From: an uncultured Lachnospiraceae bacterium
Lineage (GTDB): Bacteria; Bacillota; Clostridia; Lachnospirales; Lachnospiraceae
Direction of reading: 5' to 3'
Length of the DNA stretch: 33,552 nucleotides
Assembly: GCA_910580195.1 (NCBI GenBank)
Contig: CAJTWA010000048.1
Location: 1 to 33,552, forward strand
Shown: piece by piece, positions 21,603-29,517 of the stretch
Layout: every line of letters starts with the position of its first letter
Position numbering within the stretch: the stretch's first letter is position 1
Notes under the pieces: model-generated
Told to the model about the DNA's origin: nothing
What the model saw: the letters and a program-made list of their open reading frames with translations, nothing else
The model's database searches: none
Position numbers and translations under genes: made by a program

Positions 21603-24600
21603 TGCCGAAAAATCCAGAAATCAAGAAAGTCTTAGTCATTGGTTCCGGCCCGATTGTCATTGGGCAGGCAGCAGAATTTGATTATGCGGGCACGCAGGCC
21701 TGCCGTTCCCTGAAGGAAGAAGGGGTGGAGGTGGTCCTGGTGAATTCCAACCCGGCCACCATTATGACAGATAAGGAAATTGCCGATGAAGTGTATATCG
21801 AACCTCTGGCCGTTGGGGTTTTGGAGCAGATTATTTTAAAGGAAAAGCCGGACAGCGTGCTGCCCACCCTTGGGGGACAGGCCGGCCTGAACCTTGGGAT
21901 GGAGCTGGCAGAATCCGGCTTCTTAGCGCAGCATGGGGTACGGCTGATTGGGACTACGGCGGAAACTATTTTCAAGGCGGAGGACCGGCAGGCCTTTAAG
22001 GATACCATGGAAAAAATCGGGGAGCCCTGCGCCCCGTCCCTTGTGGTAAATAATATTGAGGATGGGCTTGCCTTTACCAATACCATTGGCTATCCGGTGG
22101 TGCTCCGCCCTGCCTATACCTTGGGCGGCAGCGGCGGCGGGATTGCCCATAATGAAACAGAATTAATGGAAATTCTTGCCAACGGCCTGCGGTTAAGCCG
22201 TGTCGGGGAAGTGCTGGTGGAGCGGTGCATTGCCGGCTGGAAGGAAATCGAATATGAAGTGATGCGGGATGCAAAAGGCAACTGTATTACCGTCTGCAAC
22301 ATGGAAAATATTGACCCGGTAGGGGTGCATACCGGGGACAGCATTGTGGTAGCCCCTTCCCAGACTTTGGGGGACAAGGAATACCAGATGCTGCGCACGT
22401 CTGCGCTGAACATCATTTCTGAACTGAACATCACCGGGGGCTGCAACGTCCAGTATGCCCTCCACCCAGACAGCTTCGAGTACTGCGTCATTGAGGTAAA
22501 CCCCCGCGTCAGCCGTTCTTCCGCGCTGGCAAGCAAGGCCACGGGCTACCCCATTGCAAAGGTGGCGGCCAAAATCGCCCTTGGCTATACCTTGGATGAA
22601 ATCAAAAATGCCATTACCGGGAAAACTTATGCCAGCTTTGAGCCCATGCTGGACTACTGCGTGGTGAAAATCCCACGGCTCCCCTTTGACAAATTTATCA
22701 CGGCGAAGCGGAGCCTGACAACACAGATGAAGGCCACCGGGGAAGTCATGAGCATCTGCACAAATTTCGAGGGGGCGCTGATGAAGGCCATCCGCTCGCT
22801 GGAGCAGCATGTGGACAGCATGATGGGCTACGATTTTACCAAGCTTTCCAAAGAAGAGCTCAAGGAACGGCTGGGAAAAGTGGACGACCGGAGAATCTGG
22901 GTAATAGCAGAAGCCTTGCGCAAGGGGATTCCCTATGAGGAAATCCATGGGATTACCCGCATAGATCCATGGTTTATTGATAAAATTGCCATTCTGGTGG
23001 AAATGGAAGGGCGGCTTAGGCAGGAAGAACTGACGGTGGAACTGCTCAAAGAAGCCAAGCGGCTGGAATTCCCAGACCGGGTAATTGCCGCGCTGGCAGG
23101 GAAACAGGAGAAGGAAATACGGGAACTGCGTTACGCAAATGGGATTACTGCGGCATTTAAGATGGTGGATACCTGCGCGGCGGAATTTGCGGCGGAAACG
23201 CCTTATTATTATTCCTGCTTTGGGAGCGAGAATGAAGCCGTAGGGGCAGGGGGCAACTTTGCATATGCAGGAATATTGCATACAGCAGGGGTTTCCAATG
23301 GAGCAAGTATTGGAAATGCAACCGGGGTTTCCGGAGAAACAGAAATTGGAAATGCAACCGGGTTTTCTGGCGGAGCAGGAAGTTCAGGCCGCGCTAGTGT
23401 GGGAACAGAAGAGAAAGGACTAGGGACCACGAAACGGAAAAAGGTTTTAGTGCTAGGCTCCGGCCCTATCCGCATTGGGCAGGGGATTGAGTTCGATTAC
23501 TGCTCCGTCCACTGCACTTGGGCATTTGCAAAGGAAGGCTATGAAACTATCATCATCAATAACAACCCGGAAACGGTTTCTACAGATTTTGATATTGCGG
23601 ATAAGCTGTATTTCGAGCCATTGACCCCGGAGGATGTAGAGAGCATTGTCCGCTTGGAGCAGCCGGACGGGGCGGTGGTGCAGTTCGGCGGCCAGACCGC
23701 GATTAAGCTTACGGAAAGCCTGATGGAAATGGGCGTCCCCATCTTAGGGACAAAAGCCGAGGACGTGGATGCAGCCGAGGACCGGGAACTGTTTGACAAG
23801 ATTCTGGAGAAAACCCAGATCCCCCGTGCGGCAGGCGGGACGGTATTTACCGCCGAAGAAGCAAAGGAAGTTGCAAACCGCCTAGGATACCCGGTGCTTG
23901 TGCGCCCATCTTATGTGCTGGGCGGGCAGGGGATGCAGATTGCCTATACGGATGAGGAAATCGAAGAATTTATGGAAATTATCAACCGGATTGCCCAAGA
24001 CCACCCCATTTTGGTGGACAAATACCTGCAGGGGAAGGAAATTGAGGTGGATGCAGTCTGTGACGGCACGGATATCCTGATTCCGGGGATCATGGAGCAT
24101 ATTGAGCGCACGGGCGTCCATTCCGGGGACAGCATTTCCGTGTATCCCGCCCCTACCATCAGCAGGGAGGTAAAGGAAAAAATCGTGGATTACACTGGGC
24201 GGCTGGCTCGTGCCCTCCATGTGGTGGGGCTTATCAATATCCAGTTTATTGCCATGGAGGGGGAAGTGTACGTGATTGAGGTAAACCCCCGTTCCTCAAG
24301 GACAGTGCCCTATATCAGCAAGGTGACGGGAATCCCCATCGTGGATTTGGCTGCAAAGGTGATTATGGGGAATACCTTAAAAGGCATGGGCTACCCCACA
24401 GGGCTTGCGCCAGAAGCAGAATATGTGGCAATCAAGATGCCGGTATTTTCCTTTGAAAAGCTCCGGGGCGCAGAAATCAGCCTCGGCCCGGAAATGAAAT
24501 CTACCGGGGAGTGCCTTGGGATTGCAAAAACCTTTGACGAAGCCTTATACAAGGCATTTCTGGGGGCTGGCGTGCAGCTGCCGAAACATAAGCAGATGAT

Positions 24601-24991
24601 TATGACTGTAAAAGATGCAGACAAGCCGGAGTCCGTGGAGGTGGCAAGGCGTTTTGAAGCCTTGGGCTATAAGATTTACGCCACGAGGAGCACTGCGAAA
24701 TATTTGAAGGAACGGGGGATTAATGCGCGGCGCATCAATAAGATTTCCCAAGAGTCCCCCAATGTGATGGACTTGATTTTGGGGCATAAGATTGACGTGG
24801 TGATTGACACCCCAACCCAAGGCCGGGACAAGAGCCGGGATGGGTTCTTAATCCGCCGCAACGCCATTGAAACTGGGGTGTACTGCATTACCGCCATGGA
24901 CACGGCCAATGCGCTGGCCGAAAGCTTGGAACATGCAAATGCCAGCGGGGAACTGGATTTAATTGACATTGCAAAAGTGAAGAATATTTAG
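21602..24991 (+). CDS. carB: Carbamoyl-phosphate synthase large subunit
   Basis: Makes carbamoyl phosphate from bicarbonate, two ATP and ammonia. At 1129 aa it is about 55 residues longer than E. coli CarB. The first half (about 1-540) starts KKVLVIGSGPIVIGQAAEFDYAGTQA and contains the first ATP-grasp domain and the oligomerisation domain. The second half (from about 613) starts KKVLVLGSGPIRIGQGIEFDY and contains the second ATP-grasp. The C-terminal MGS-like regulatory domain (about 1000-1129, QMIMTVKDADKP, IDTPTQGRDKSRDGFLIRR) would bind UMP or other effectors. The extra length is a Gly/Ala/Ser/Thr-rich linker at about 540-612, partly built from 12-residue repeats, exactly between the two halves. 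The reading frame is intact and all catalytic blocks are present. Confidence 0.98.
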   Translation: MPKNPEIKKVLVIGSGPIVIGQAAEFDYAGTQACRSLKEEGVEVVLVNSNPATIMTDKEIADEVYIEPLAVGVLEQIILKEKPDSVLPTLGGQAGLNLGMELAESGFLAQHGVRLIGTTAETIFKAEDRQAFKDTMEKIGEPCAPSLVVNNIEDGLAFTNTIGYPVVLRPAYTLGGSGGGIAHNETELMEILANGLRLSRVGEVLVERCIAGWKEIEYEVMRDAKGNCITVCNMENIDPVGVHTGDSIVVAPSQTLGDKEYQMLRTSALNIISELNITGGCNVQYALHPDSFEYCVIEVNPRVSRSSALASKATGYPIAKVAAKIALGYTLDEIKNAITGKTYASFEPMLDYCVVKIPRLPFDKFITAKRSLTTQMKATGEVMSICTNFEGALMKAIRSLEQHVDSMMGYDFTKLSKEELKERLGKVDDRRIWVIAEALRKGIPYEEIHGITRIDPWFIDKIAILVEMEGRLRQEELTVELLKEAKRLEFPDRVIAALAGKQEKEIRELRYANGITAAFKMVDTCAAEFAAETPYYYSCFGSENEAVGAGGNFAYAGILHTAGVSNGASIGNATGVSGETEIGNATGFSGGAGSSGRASVGTEEKGLGTTKRKKVLVLGSGPIRIGQGIEFDYCSVHCTWAFAKEGYETIIINNNPETVSTDFDIADKLYFEPLTPEDVESIVRLEQPDGAVVQFGGQTAIKLTESLMEMGVPILGTKAEDVDAAEDRELFDKILEKTQIPRAAGGTVFTAEEAKEVANRLGYPVLVRPSYVLGGQGMQIAYTDEEIEEFMEIINRIAQDHPILVDKYLQGKEIEVDAVCDGTDILIPGIMEHIERTGVHSGDSISVYPAPTISREVKEKIVDYTGRLARALHVVGLINIQFIAMEGEVYVIEVNPRSSRTVPYISKVTGIPIVDLAAKVIMGNTLKGMGYPTGLAPEAEYVAIKMPVFSFEKLRGAEISLGPEMKSTGECLGIAKTFDEALYKAFLGAGVQLPKHKQMIMTVKDADKPESVEVARRFEALGYKIYATRSTAKYLKERGINARRINKISQESPNVMDLILGHKIDVVIDTPTQGRDKSRDGFLIRRNAIETGVYCITAMDTANALAESLEHANASGELDLIDIAKVKNI
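23288..23383 (+). repeat. In-frame 36-nt repeats in the CarB linker
   Basis: Units 23288-23323 (GVSNGASIGNAT) and 23324-23359 (GVSGETEIGNAT), then a partial unit from 23360 (GFSGGAGS). They lie in the stretch that joins the two CarB halves. The 12-residue unit adds flexible, uncharged linker without breaking the frame. Confidence 0.88.
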
Positions 24992-25044
24992 GGCTCATAA
25001 TGCAATTGGTTATGGTGAAGATGAAGAATATTTAGGGCTCATAA
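24978..25044 (+). repeat. Direct 23-nt repeat spanning the carB stop
   Basis: The 23-mer beginning TGAAGAATATTTAGGGCTC and ending ATAA occurs at 24978-25000 (with the carB TAG stop inside) and again at 25022-25044, period 44 nt. The region between and around it is non-coding. No terminator was found directly after carB. Confidence 0.85.
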
Positions 25045-25180
25045 AAGGCTGTTCCTGGATTGCCTGTGTACGGAAAAAGTTTGTTGTAATATTAGGCAGA
25101 TGGGATGGAGGGGGAATACGGCCCCAAGTAAGCTGTTTGCTCCTGATTGTGCCTAAGCAAAACGATAGGGATTGGTGATT

Positions 25181-26551
25181 ATGAAGAAAAAATATATACC
25201 AGTACGGGAAGTTTTAATATTTCTGGCTATGCTGGCTTTTTTGCTGAATTATCTAGGGAACAAAAAGGACAGGCAGGAAGTGCAGGCAAAAGCGGGGATG
25301 CAGGCCGAGGAAACCAGCCGGAATGAGGAAACCGAGGAAAAGAACCCCAACCGGGAAAGCGCGGCAGGAGCCGAGGGGCAGGGGCAAGCGGCAGAAGGCG
25401 CAGGGAAAAAGGGGCAGAAACAGGATGGGAAAAGCACAAAGGAGGGAGAGCAGGGGCAGAATGGGGAAAACATGGATAGCGAGGGACAGAACCTAAATGG
25501 GGAAACTGCGCAAGCCAAGGGAGAAACGTTGGCTGATTGGAAGAAAGAAATAGAAAAAAATGCCCCAAGCCAAGGGCAGGCTGCAGACGGGAGCCCGAAT
25601 GGGGAAAGTGCAGGAAACGCAGGGGAAAATCCATCCGGGGGAGCTGGGGAGGCTTCAGAAAATGCGCAAGCTAAGAACGGCAATCCATCGGAAGGGACTG
25701 GGGATGCCAAGGACAAGGGTGCATCCGGGGAAGGAGCTGGGAAGGATAAGAACGCCGGCACGTCCGGGGAAGGCGCGGGAGCCGGGGCAGAGAACCCAAA
25801 TGGCGGAAACACGCAAGCTGCAAATGGGGCTGCCCAAGCTGGGGGAGGGGTATATACCAGCACAGCAGCCCCGGGGACAAACCCGCAAAATGCAGGGCAG
25901 GCGGACGGCGCCCTTCCTGCGCTCCAAGAAGAGGATATCTATTCCTTCCTGCAAGGCCCGGGCTCTTGGGGGGAACGGCGTACTTGGTCGGGGGAATGGT
26001 GTGAATTTGAAATCGACGGGAACCGCTTTGGCGGCTTCGGGTGCGGACTGTGCTGCATGACAAATGTTTACGATACCTTGTCGCCCTATGAAGTTTCTCC
26101 GTGGGATATGTTTGAAAATGCCCGTGTCGCTTCGGATTATTCCCCCGGCGGGGAATACGGCGCTATCGACTGGCAGGAAATGCGCTGTACGCTGGACGTC
26201 TGCGGAATCAGCGGCGAGCTTCACAAAAAGCCGCCTACGTTTGAGGAATTCCGTGCGCAGGTACGGTGCGCGCTGTCTGCAATTGTCCTAGTCAGCAATG
26301 GGAATGAAGATACTTACTGGCCGAATACGAAGGGGCATTATGTGAATATCTGGCTGTATGAAAGGGATGATACCATATTTCTGGCAGAGCCGGGGAACCC
26401 GGGCAGGAACCGTACCCGGATACCGCTGCGGCATCTTTACGATTCCCTGAAAATGGGCAGCTCCTACCAGTACCTGCTGGTGACGGGGTATGACGAGGAG
26501 GAGAACCGGTGGCGGGCCAGCGGGATTTCGGAAAACTGGTGCCGGCCGTAG
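25181..26551 (+). CDS. Membrane-anchored protein with C39-peptidase-like domain
   Basis: A 456-aa surface protein. An N-terminal membrane helix (residues about 9-25, VLIFLAMLAFLLNYL) precedes a 200-residue low-complexity stalk rich in Gly, Ala, Glu, Asn, Gln and Lys (about 30-255, many GEGAG, NGE and GENPS motifs). The C-terminal 190 residues are folded. GCGLCCMTNVYDTLS with a possible nucleophile Cys, a long middle, and GHYVNIWLYERDDTIFLAEPG with a possible His and Asp fit a papain-like C39 (Peptidase_C39_2) domain. The C39 call is by pattern only. I chose ATG 25181 with AGGG upstream; a TTG at 25172 is in frame. The very purine-rich stalk leaves the opposite strand open as a false ORF. Confidence 0.75.
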   Translation: MKKKYIPVREVLIFLAMLAFLLNYLGNKKDRQEVQAKAGMQAEETSRNEETEEKNPNRESAAGAEGQGQAAEGAGKKGQKQDGKSTKEGEQGQNGENMDSEGQNLNGETAQAKGETLADWKKEIEKNAPSQGQAADGSPNGESAGNAGENPSGGAGEASENAQAKNGNPSEGTGDAKDKGASGEGAGKDKNAGTSGEGAGAGAENPNGGNTQAANGAAQAGGGVYTSTAAPGTNPQNAGQADGALPALQEEDIYSFLQGPGSWGERRTWSGEWCEFEIDGNRFGGFGCGLCCMTNVYDTLSPYEVSPWDMFENARVASDYSPGGEYGAIDWQEMRCTLDVCGISGELHKKPPTFEEFRAQVRCALSAIVLVSNGNEDTYWPNTKGHYVNIWLYERDDTIFLAEPGNPGRNRTRIPLRHLYDSLKMGSSYQYLLVTGYDEEENRWRASGISENWCRP

Positions 26552-26842
26552 CCAGCATAGCTTGCAGTGGGATGGTCCGTTGAGAAGTGAAGTAGCTATC
26601 CACAAAAAGTAAGAAGGTTTTTGAAAGATGGATATGGCAGTAGTAAGGAGTTTGTATCCTCTGCTATTATGATGGATGAATTGCAATAAATGAACAAAGG
26701 CCATTGAGCAAATGATATAAATATGCTAAACTATATTTGCCAAGCGTTCCTGTCATGGTACAGCAAGGACGGAAAAAGCCATACAATGTAGTATGGTAGT
26801 ATTTTTCTGAATAATAGGAGAAGGAAAACGGAGGAGAAAGAA
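26552..26842. promoter_or_regulatory. Gap upstream of the small lipoprotein, possible promoter
   Basis: About 290 nt with no gene. TTGAGC at 26705-26710, a 17-nt spacer and TAAACT form a mediocre promoter for the gene at 26843. The short repeat GTAGTATGGTAGTAT near 26788-26802 is also seen. Confidence 0.35.
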
Positions 26843-27226
26843 ATGAAAAAATTCGTAACAGCATTGATGCTCACTGTAATTCTGGCGGTACTTGCCGGAT
26901 GCGGGGGAGGTAAGGAGGAGCCTGTCGTCGGAAAGTGGAAAATGACAGAGATTGAAACAATGGGCGTTAAGGTGAGCTTGGAAGAGTTTATGGAATCCAT
27001 GGGCACAGACGCGGAATCCGTAAAGATGGAACTGGACATCAAGGAAGATGGGACCTTCAGCGGGGAAGTTGCCGGGGAAAAAGGGGATGGGACTTGGAAA
27101 TATAAGGATCCAACGCTTACCCTTACCGTAGACGGCGAAGATATGGAATGTGAATACAAGGACGGGAAACTGGTATTGAATGTAGAAGAAGGCGGGCAGT
27201 CTTTCACGGCAGTCCTTGAGAAATAA
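26843..27226 (+). CDS. Small lipoprotein, lipocalin-like
   Basis: A 127-aa exported lipoprotein. The signal peptide (KKFVTALMLTVILAVLAGC) ends in an LAGC lipobox with Cys20. The mature part starts VVGKWKMTEIETMG and runs through KMELDIKEDGTFSGEV, DGTWKYKDPTLTLTVDG and YKDGKLVL, the alternating GxW / DGTF / W-Y pattern of small 8-stranded lipocalin-like proteins (DUF4923/DUF5640-type). Such proteins are common in gut Clostridia and have no known ligand. GGAGGAGAAAG precedes the ATG and a strong terminator follows 8 nt after the stop. Confidence 0.88.
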   Translation: MKKFVTALMLTVILAVLAGCGGGKEEPVVGKWKMTEIETMGVKVSLEEFMESMGTDAESVKMELDIKEDGTFSGEVAGEKGDGTWKYKDPTLTLTVDGEDMECEYKDGKLVLNVEEGGQSFTAVLEK

Positions 27227-27233
27227 GAAATAA

Positions 27234-27267
27234 AACGGGCATCAGTAGTAATCTGATGCCTGTTTTT
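27234..27267. terminator. Bidirectional rho-independent terminator
   Basis: AACGGGCATCAG (27234-27245) pairs with CTGATGCCTGTT (27253-27264), one wobble, followed by TTTTT on plus. Reading minus, the stem is followed by GTTTTATTTC, so it can also stop the Rpn genes that converge on it. Confidence 0.9.
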
Positions 27268-27356
27268 GATATTAGCCCCAGTTTCCGCCGGACTGCATGA
27301 TGAGCAGGGCATGTTTGCCTTTTTTCCGTGTTTCATATGTAGTAGTTGCAATAATA

Positions 27357-28319
27357 CTACAATGGCTTTTCAGATGGATGGGAGCCCTTGCTTTCTGGCG
27401 GGATCCCGAGTTCTTTTTGGAGGGATTCTACACGGCTGCGGGGAAGGTTTGTTGCAGTGGCAACAATGTCAATGTTAGTGCCGATGGAAAGGAAGTTCCG
27501 GGCAATGGCAATGGCCTCTAGCTCCCTTCCGCGGGCTTCTCCAAGAGCTTTCCCGCGGGCTTCTCCAAGAACTTTCCCGCGGGCCTCACCACGGGCCTCA
27601 CCACGGGCTTCTCCGCGCTGTTCCGCTTCTAGTATGGACTGGTTATAATCCCTGACAGCTTTCTCCCGCGCTTCGTACTCCATGCGTTTTTCTTTGTCTT
27701 GGCTGATAACCTGAAGTTTTTCGTATGCTTTTTCAATATAGGGGTTCTGAGTGGCAAGCATGTCGAATTCCTCCTTCCGTTCTGCGTTGATGAATCTTGC
27801 CCATAGCTCAATGTCGCTGCCGCTTGTATCCAGAGGCTTGGGCAGTTTGGGGAGTTCAAGGATATGGAACTCCATTTTATCGGTATACAGGAAGTGGCGG
27901 GTGTCCTCCCTGATATGGAAACAGGAGTAAAATTCTGTTTCTTCTTCGAACAGTATGAAGTCAAGGATACTGATGTTTACGCATTTCTTGAGTACGCCGT
28001 AATCCTGCCCTTTCTCAATCTGCTCCGTGAAAATTTTGGAAACGTAGAAGAGGGAGCGGTCAGCCCAGACTTTCATCTCGGAAAGCTGGATTTCCGTGTC
28101 AATCTCCGTATCGTCGTTCAAAGACACCCTGACGTCAAGGATGCCAAGCTTGTCATTTTCGTGGGCTTTGCGGAGGTTGGAGTTCAGGATATGTGTTTCC
28201 CGGATTTCCTCTGGCTTCAGGTGGAGCATGGCGGAAAGGAACCCAGTCCGGGCGGCTTCGTCTGCCATAATTTCTTTGAAAGCGAAATCAATTTTGGGCT
28301 TCATTAAAAAAGTGTCCAT
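27357..28319 (-). CDS. Rpn family PD-(D/E)XK nuclease, copy 1
   Basis: A 320-aa Rpn/PDDEXK_2 family protein (recombination-promoting nuclease, transposase_31-like). The nuclease half (1 to about 185) has KPKIDFAFKEIMADE, ILDVRVSLNDDTEIDTEIQ with catalytic Asp and a Glu-x-Gln in place of ExK, and DRSLFYVSKIFTEQ. The rest is a charged coiled-coil, a GEAR tetrapeptide repeat and a small C-terminal domain (ELEAIAIARNFLSIG, TATNLPRSRVESLQKEL). The family includes toxic anti-phage nucleases. GAAAGGAA precedes the ATG. An internal ATG at 27761 has a good Shine-Dalgarno. It is about 90% like copy 2, so the pair arose by recent tandem duplication. Confidence 0.93.
   Translation of the reverse strand: MDTFLMKPKIDFAFKEIMADEAARTGFLSAMLHLKPEEIRETHILNSNLRKAHENDKLGILDVRVSLNDDTEIDTEIQLSEMKVWADRSLFYVSKIFTEQIEKGQDYGVLKKCVNISILDFILFEEETEFYSCFHIREDTRHFLYTDKMEFHILELPKLPKPLDTSGSDIELWARFINAERKEEFDMLATQNPYIEKAYEKLQVISQDKEKRMEYEAREKAVRDYNQSILEAEQRGEARGEARGEARGKVLGEARGKALGEARGRELEAIAIARNFLSIGTNIDIVATATNLPRSRVESLQKELGIPPESKGSHPSEKPL
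27529..27618 (-). repeat. GEAR-coding 12-nt repeats, copy 1
   Basis: Imperfect 12-nt units (GCGGGCTTCTCC on plus) encode GEARGEARGEARGKVLGEARGKALGEARG-type text in the Rpn linker. Compared with copies 2 and 3, the number of pure GEAR units differs (three here), so the array changes by slippage. Confidence 0.85.
27759..27774 (-). promoter_or_regulatory. Internal ribosome binding site and start in Rpn copy 1
   Basis: On the minus strand GGAGG (27774-27770) lies 8 nt before an in-frame ATG (27761-27759) at Met187. Initiation there would give a 134-aa short form (MLATQNPYIEK start) with the coiled-coil, GEAR repeats and C-terminal domain but no nuclease. The GGAGG arises from Lys-Glu-Glu codons, so it could be chance in a single copy. 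Confidence 0.55.
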
Positions 28320-28354
28320 AATTTTGGGAAATTCCTTTCTGGTGGGGTGGGATA

Positions 28355-29323
28355 TTATGTTTCAGATGGATGGGAGCCCTTGTTTCCAGAAGGTTGCCCA
28401 AGTTCTTTCAGGAGGGATTCCACACGGCTGCGGGGAAGGTTCGTTGCAGTAGCAACCATGTCAATATCAGCGCCAATGGAAAGGAGGTTCCGGGCAATGG
28501 CAATGGCTTCTAATTCCCTTCCGCGGGCTTCTCCAAGAGCTTTCCCGCGGGCTTCTCCACGGGCTTCTCCGCGGGCTTCTCCACGGGCTTCTCCGCGGGC
28601 CTCTCCGCGGGCTTCTCCACGCTGTTCCGCTTCTAGTATGGACTGGTTATAATCCCTGACAGCTTTTTCCCGAGCTTCGTATTCCATACGTTTTTCTTTG
28701 TCTTGGCTGATAACCTGAAGTTTTTCATATGCTTTTTCAATATAGGGGTTCTGAGTGGCAAGCATGTCGAATTCCTCCTTCCGTTCTGCGTTGATGAATC
28801 TTGCCCATAGCTCAATGTCGCTGCCGCTTGTATCCAGAGGCTTGGGCAGTTTGGGGAGTTCAAGGATATGGAACTCCATTTTATCGGTATACAGGAAGTG
28901 TCGGGTGTCTTCCATGATATGGAAACAGGAGTAGAATTCTGTTTCCTTTTCAAACAGTATGAAATCAAGGATGCTGATGTTTACGCATTTCTTGAGTACG
29001 CCATAGTCCTGCCCTTTCTCAATCTGTTCCGTGAACATCTTGGAAACGTAGAAGAGGGAGCGGTCAGCCCAGACTTTCATCTCGGAAAGCTGGATTTCCG
29101 TGTCAATCTCCGTATCGTCGTTCAAAGACACCCTGACGTCAAGGATGCCAAGCTTGTCATTTTCGTGGGCTTTGCGGAGGTTGGAGTTCAGGATATGTGT
29201 TTCCCGGATTTCCTCTGGCTTCAGGTGGAGCATGGCGGAAAGGAACCCAGTCCGGGCGGCTTCGTCCGCCATAATTTCTTTGAAGGCGAAATCAATTTTG
29301 GGCTTCATTAAAAAAGTGTCCAT
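28355..29323 (-). CDS. Rpn family PD-(D/E)XK nuclease, copy 2
   Basis: A 322-aa tandem paralogue of copy 1, with the same MDTFLMKPKIDFAFKEI start, ILDVRV and EIQ catalytic text. The frame opens to 29422, but the start at 29323 matches copy 1 and has GAAAGGAA upstream. The linker has six GEAR units in a row against three in copy 1, and the end reads GADIDMVATATNLPRSRVESLLKEL. An internal GGAGG (28778-28774) and ATG (28765-28763) are kept, giving a possible 136-aa short form. The flanking non-coding text (TTTCAGATGGATGGGAG at the 3' end) is shared by all three copies, marking the duplication unit of about 1 kb. Confidence 0.93.
   Translation of the reverse strand: MDTFLMKPKIDFAFKEIMADEAARTGFLSAMLHLKPEEIRETHILNSNLRKAHENDKLGILDVRVSLNDDTEIDTEIQLSEMKVWADRSLFYVSKMFTEQIEKGQDYGVLKKCVNISILDFILFEKETEFYSCFHIMEDTRHFLYTDKMEFHILELPKLPKPLDTSGSDIELWARFINAERKEEFDMLATQNPYIEKAYEKLQVISQDKEKRMEYEAREKAVRDYNQSILEAEQRGEARGEARGEARGEARGEARGEARGKALGEARGRELEAIAIARNLLSIGADIDMVATATNLPRSRVESLLKELGQPSGNKGSHPSET
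28521..28622 (-). repeat. GEAR-coding 12-nt repeats, copy 2
   Basis: The longest of the three arrays, with six pure GEAR units followed by GKALGEARG. Differences of whole 12-nt units between otherwise very similar copies point to replication slippage or unequal recombination. Confidence 0.85.
28763..28778 (-). promoter_or_regulatory. Internal ribosome binding site and start in Rpn copy 2
   Basis: GGAGG (28778-28774, minus) 8 nt before the in-frame ATG at 28765, in the same place as in copy 1 and as at the start of the truncated copy 3. Confidence 0.55.
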
Positions 29324-29457
29324 AGTTTTAGGAAGTTCCTTTCTGCTGGGGTTTGGGATATGCTTACCGTAAACCAGCATAAAATATTTTACATGTTCTT
29401 TTTTATTATGCAGGAGGGGCACATCATATGGACAGCGGTTTCTCTTGCATATTCTTC

Positions 29458-29475
29458 AAAAGCCCTCAAAAGGGC
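29458..29475 (-). terminator. Weak terminator after Rpn copy 3
   Basis: On the minus strand GCCCT (29475-29471) pairs with AGGGC (29466-29462) around TTTG, followed by TTTT. It is short and may be leaky. Confidence 0.4.
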
Positions 29476-29517
29476 GGCAGCCTGATTGCAGGCATTTTGA
29501 ATATTTTCGGTAGGGTT

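Noticed and set aside
22193..23281. 362-codon minus-strand open frame in carB
   Set aside because: Antisense shadow of a high-GC conserved gene; no family resemblance and no ribosome binding site.
25249..25863. 204-codon minus-strand open frame, Pro/Ser/Phe-rich
   Set aside because: It is the antisense of the purine-rich low-complexity stalk of the C39-like protein.
27864..28307. 147-codon plus-strand open frame, present again at 28868-29311
   Set aside because: Duplicated antisense shadow of the two Rpn genes.
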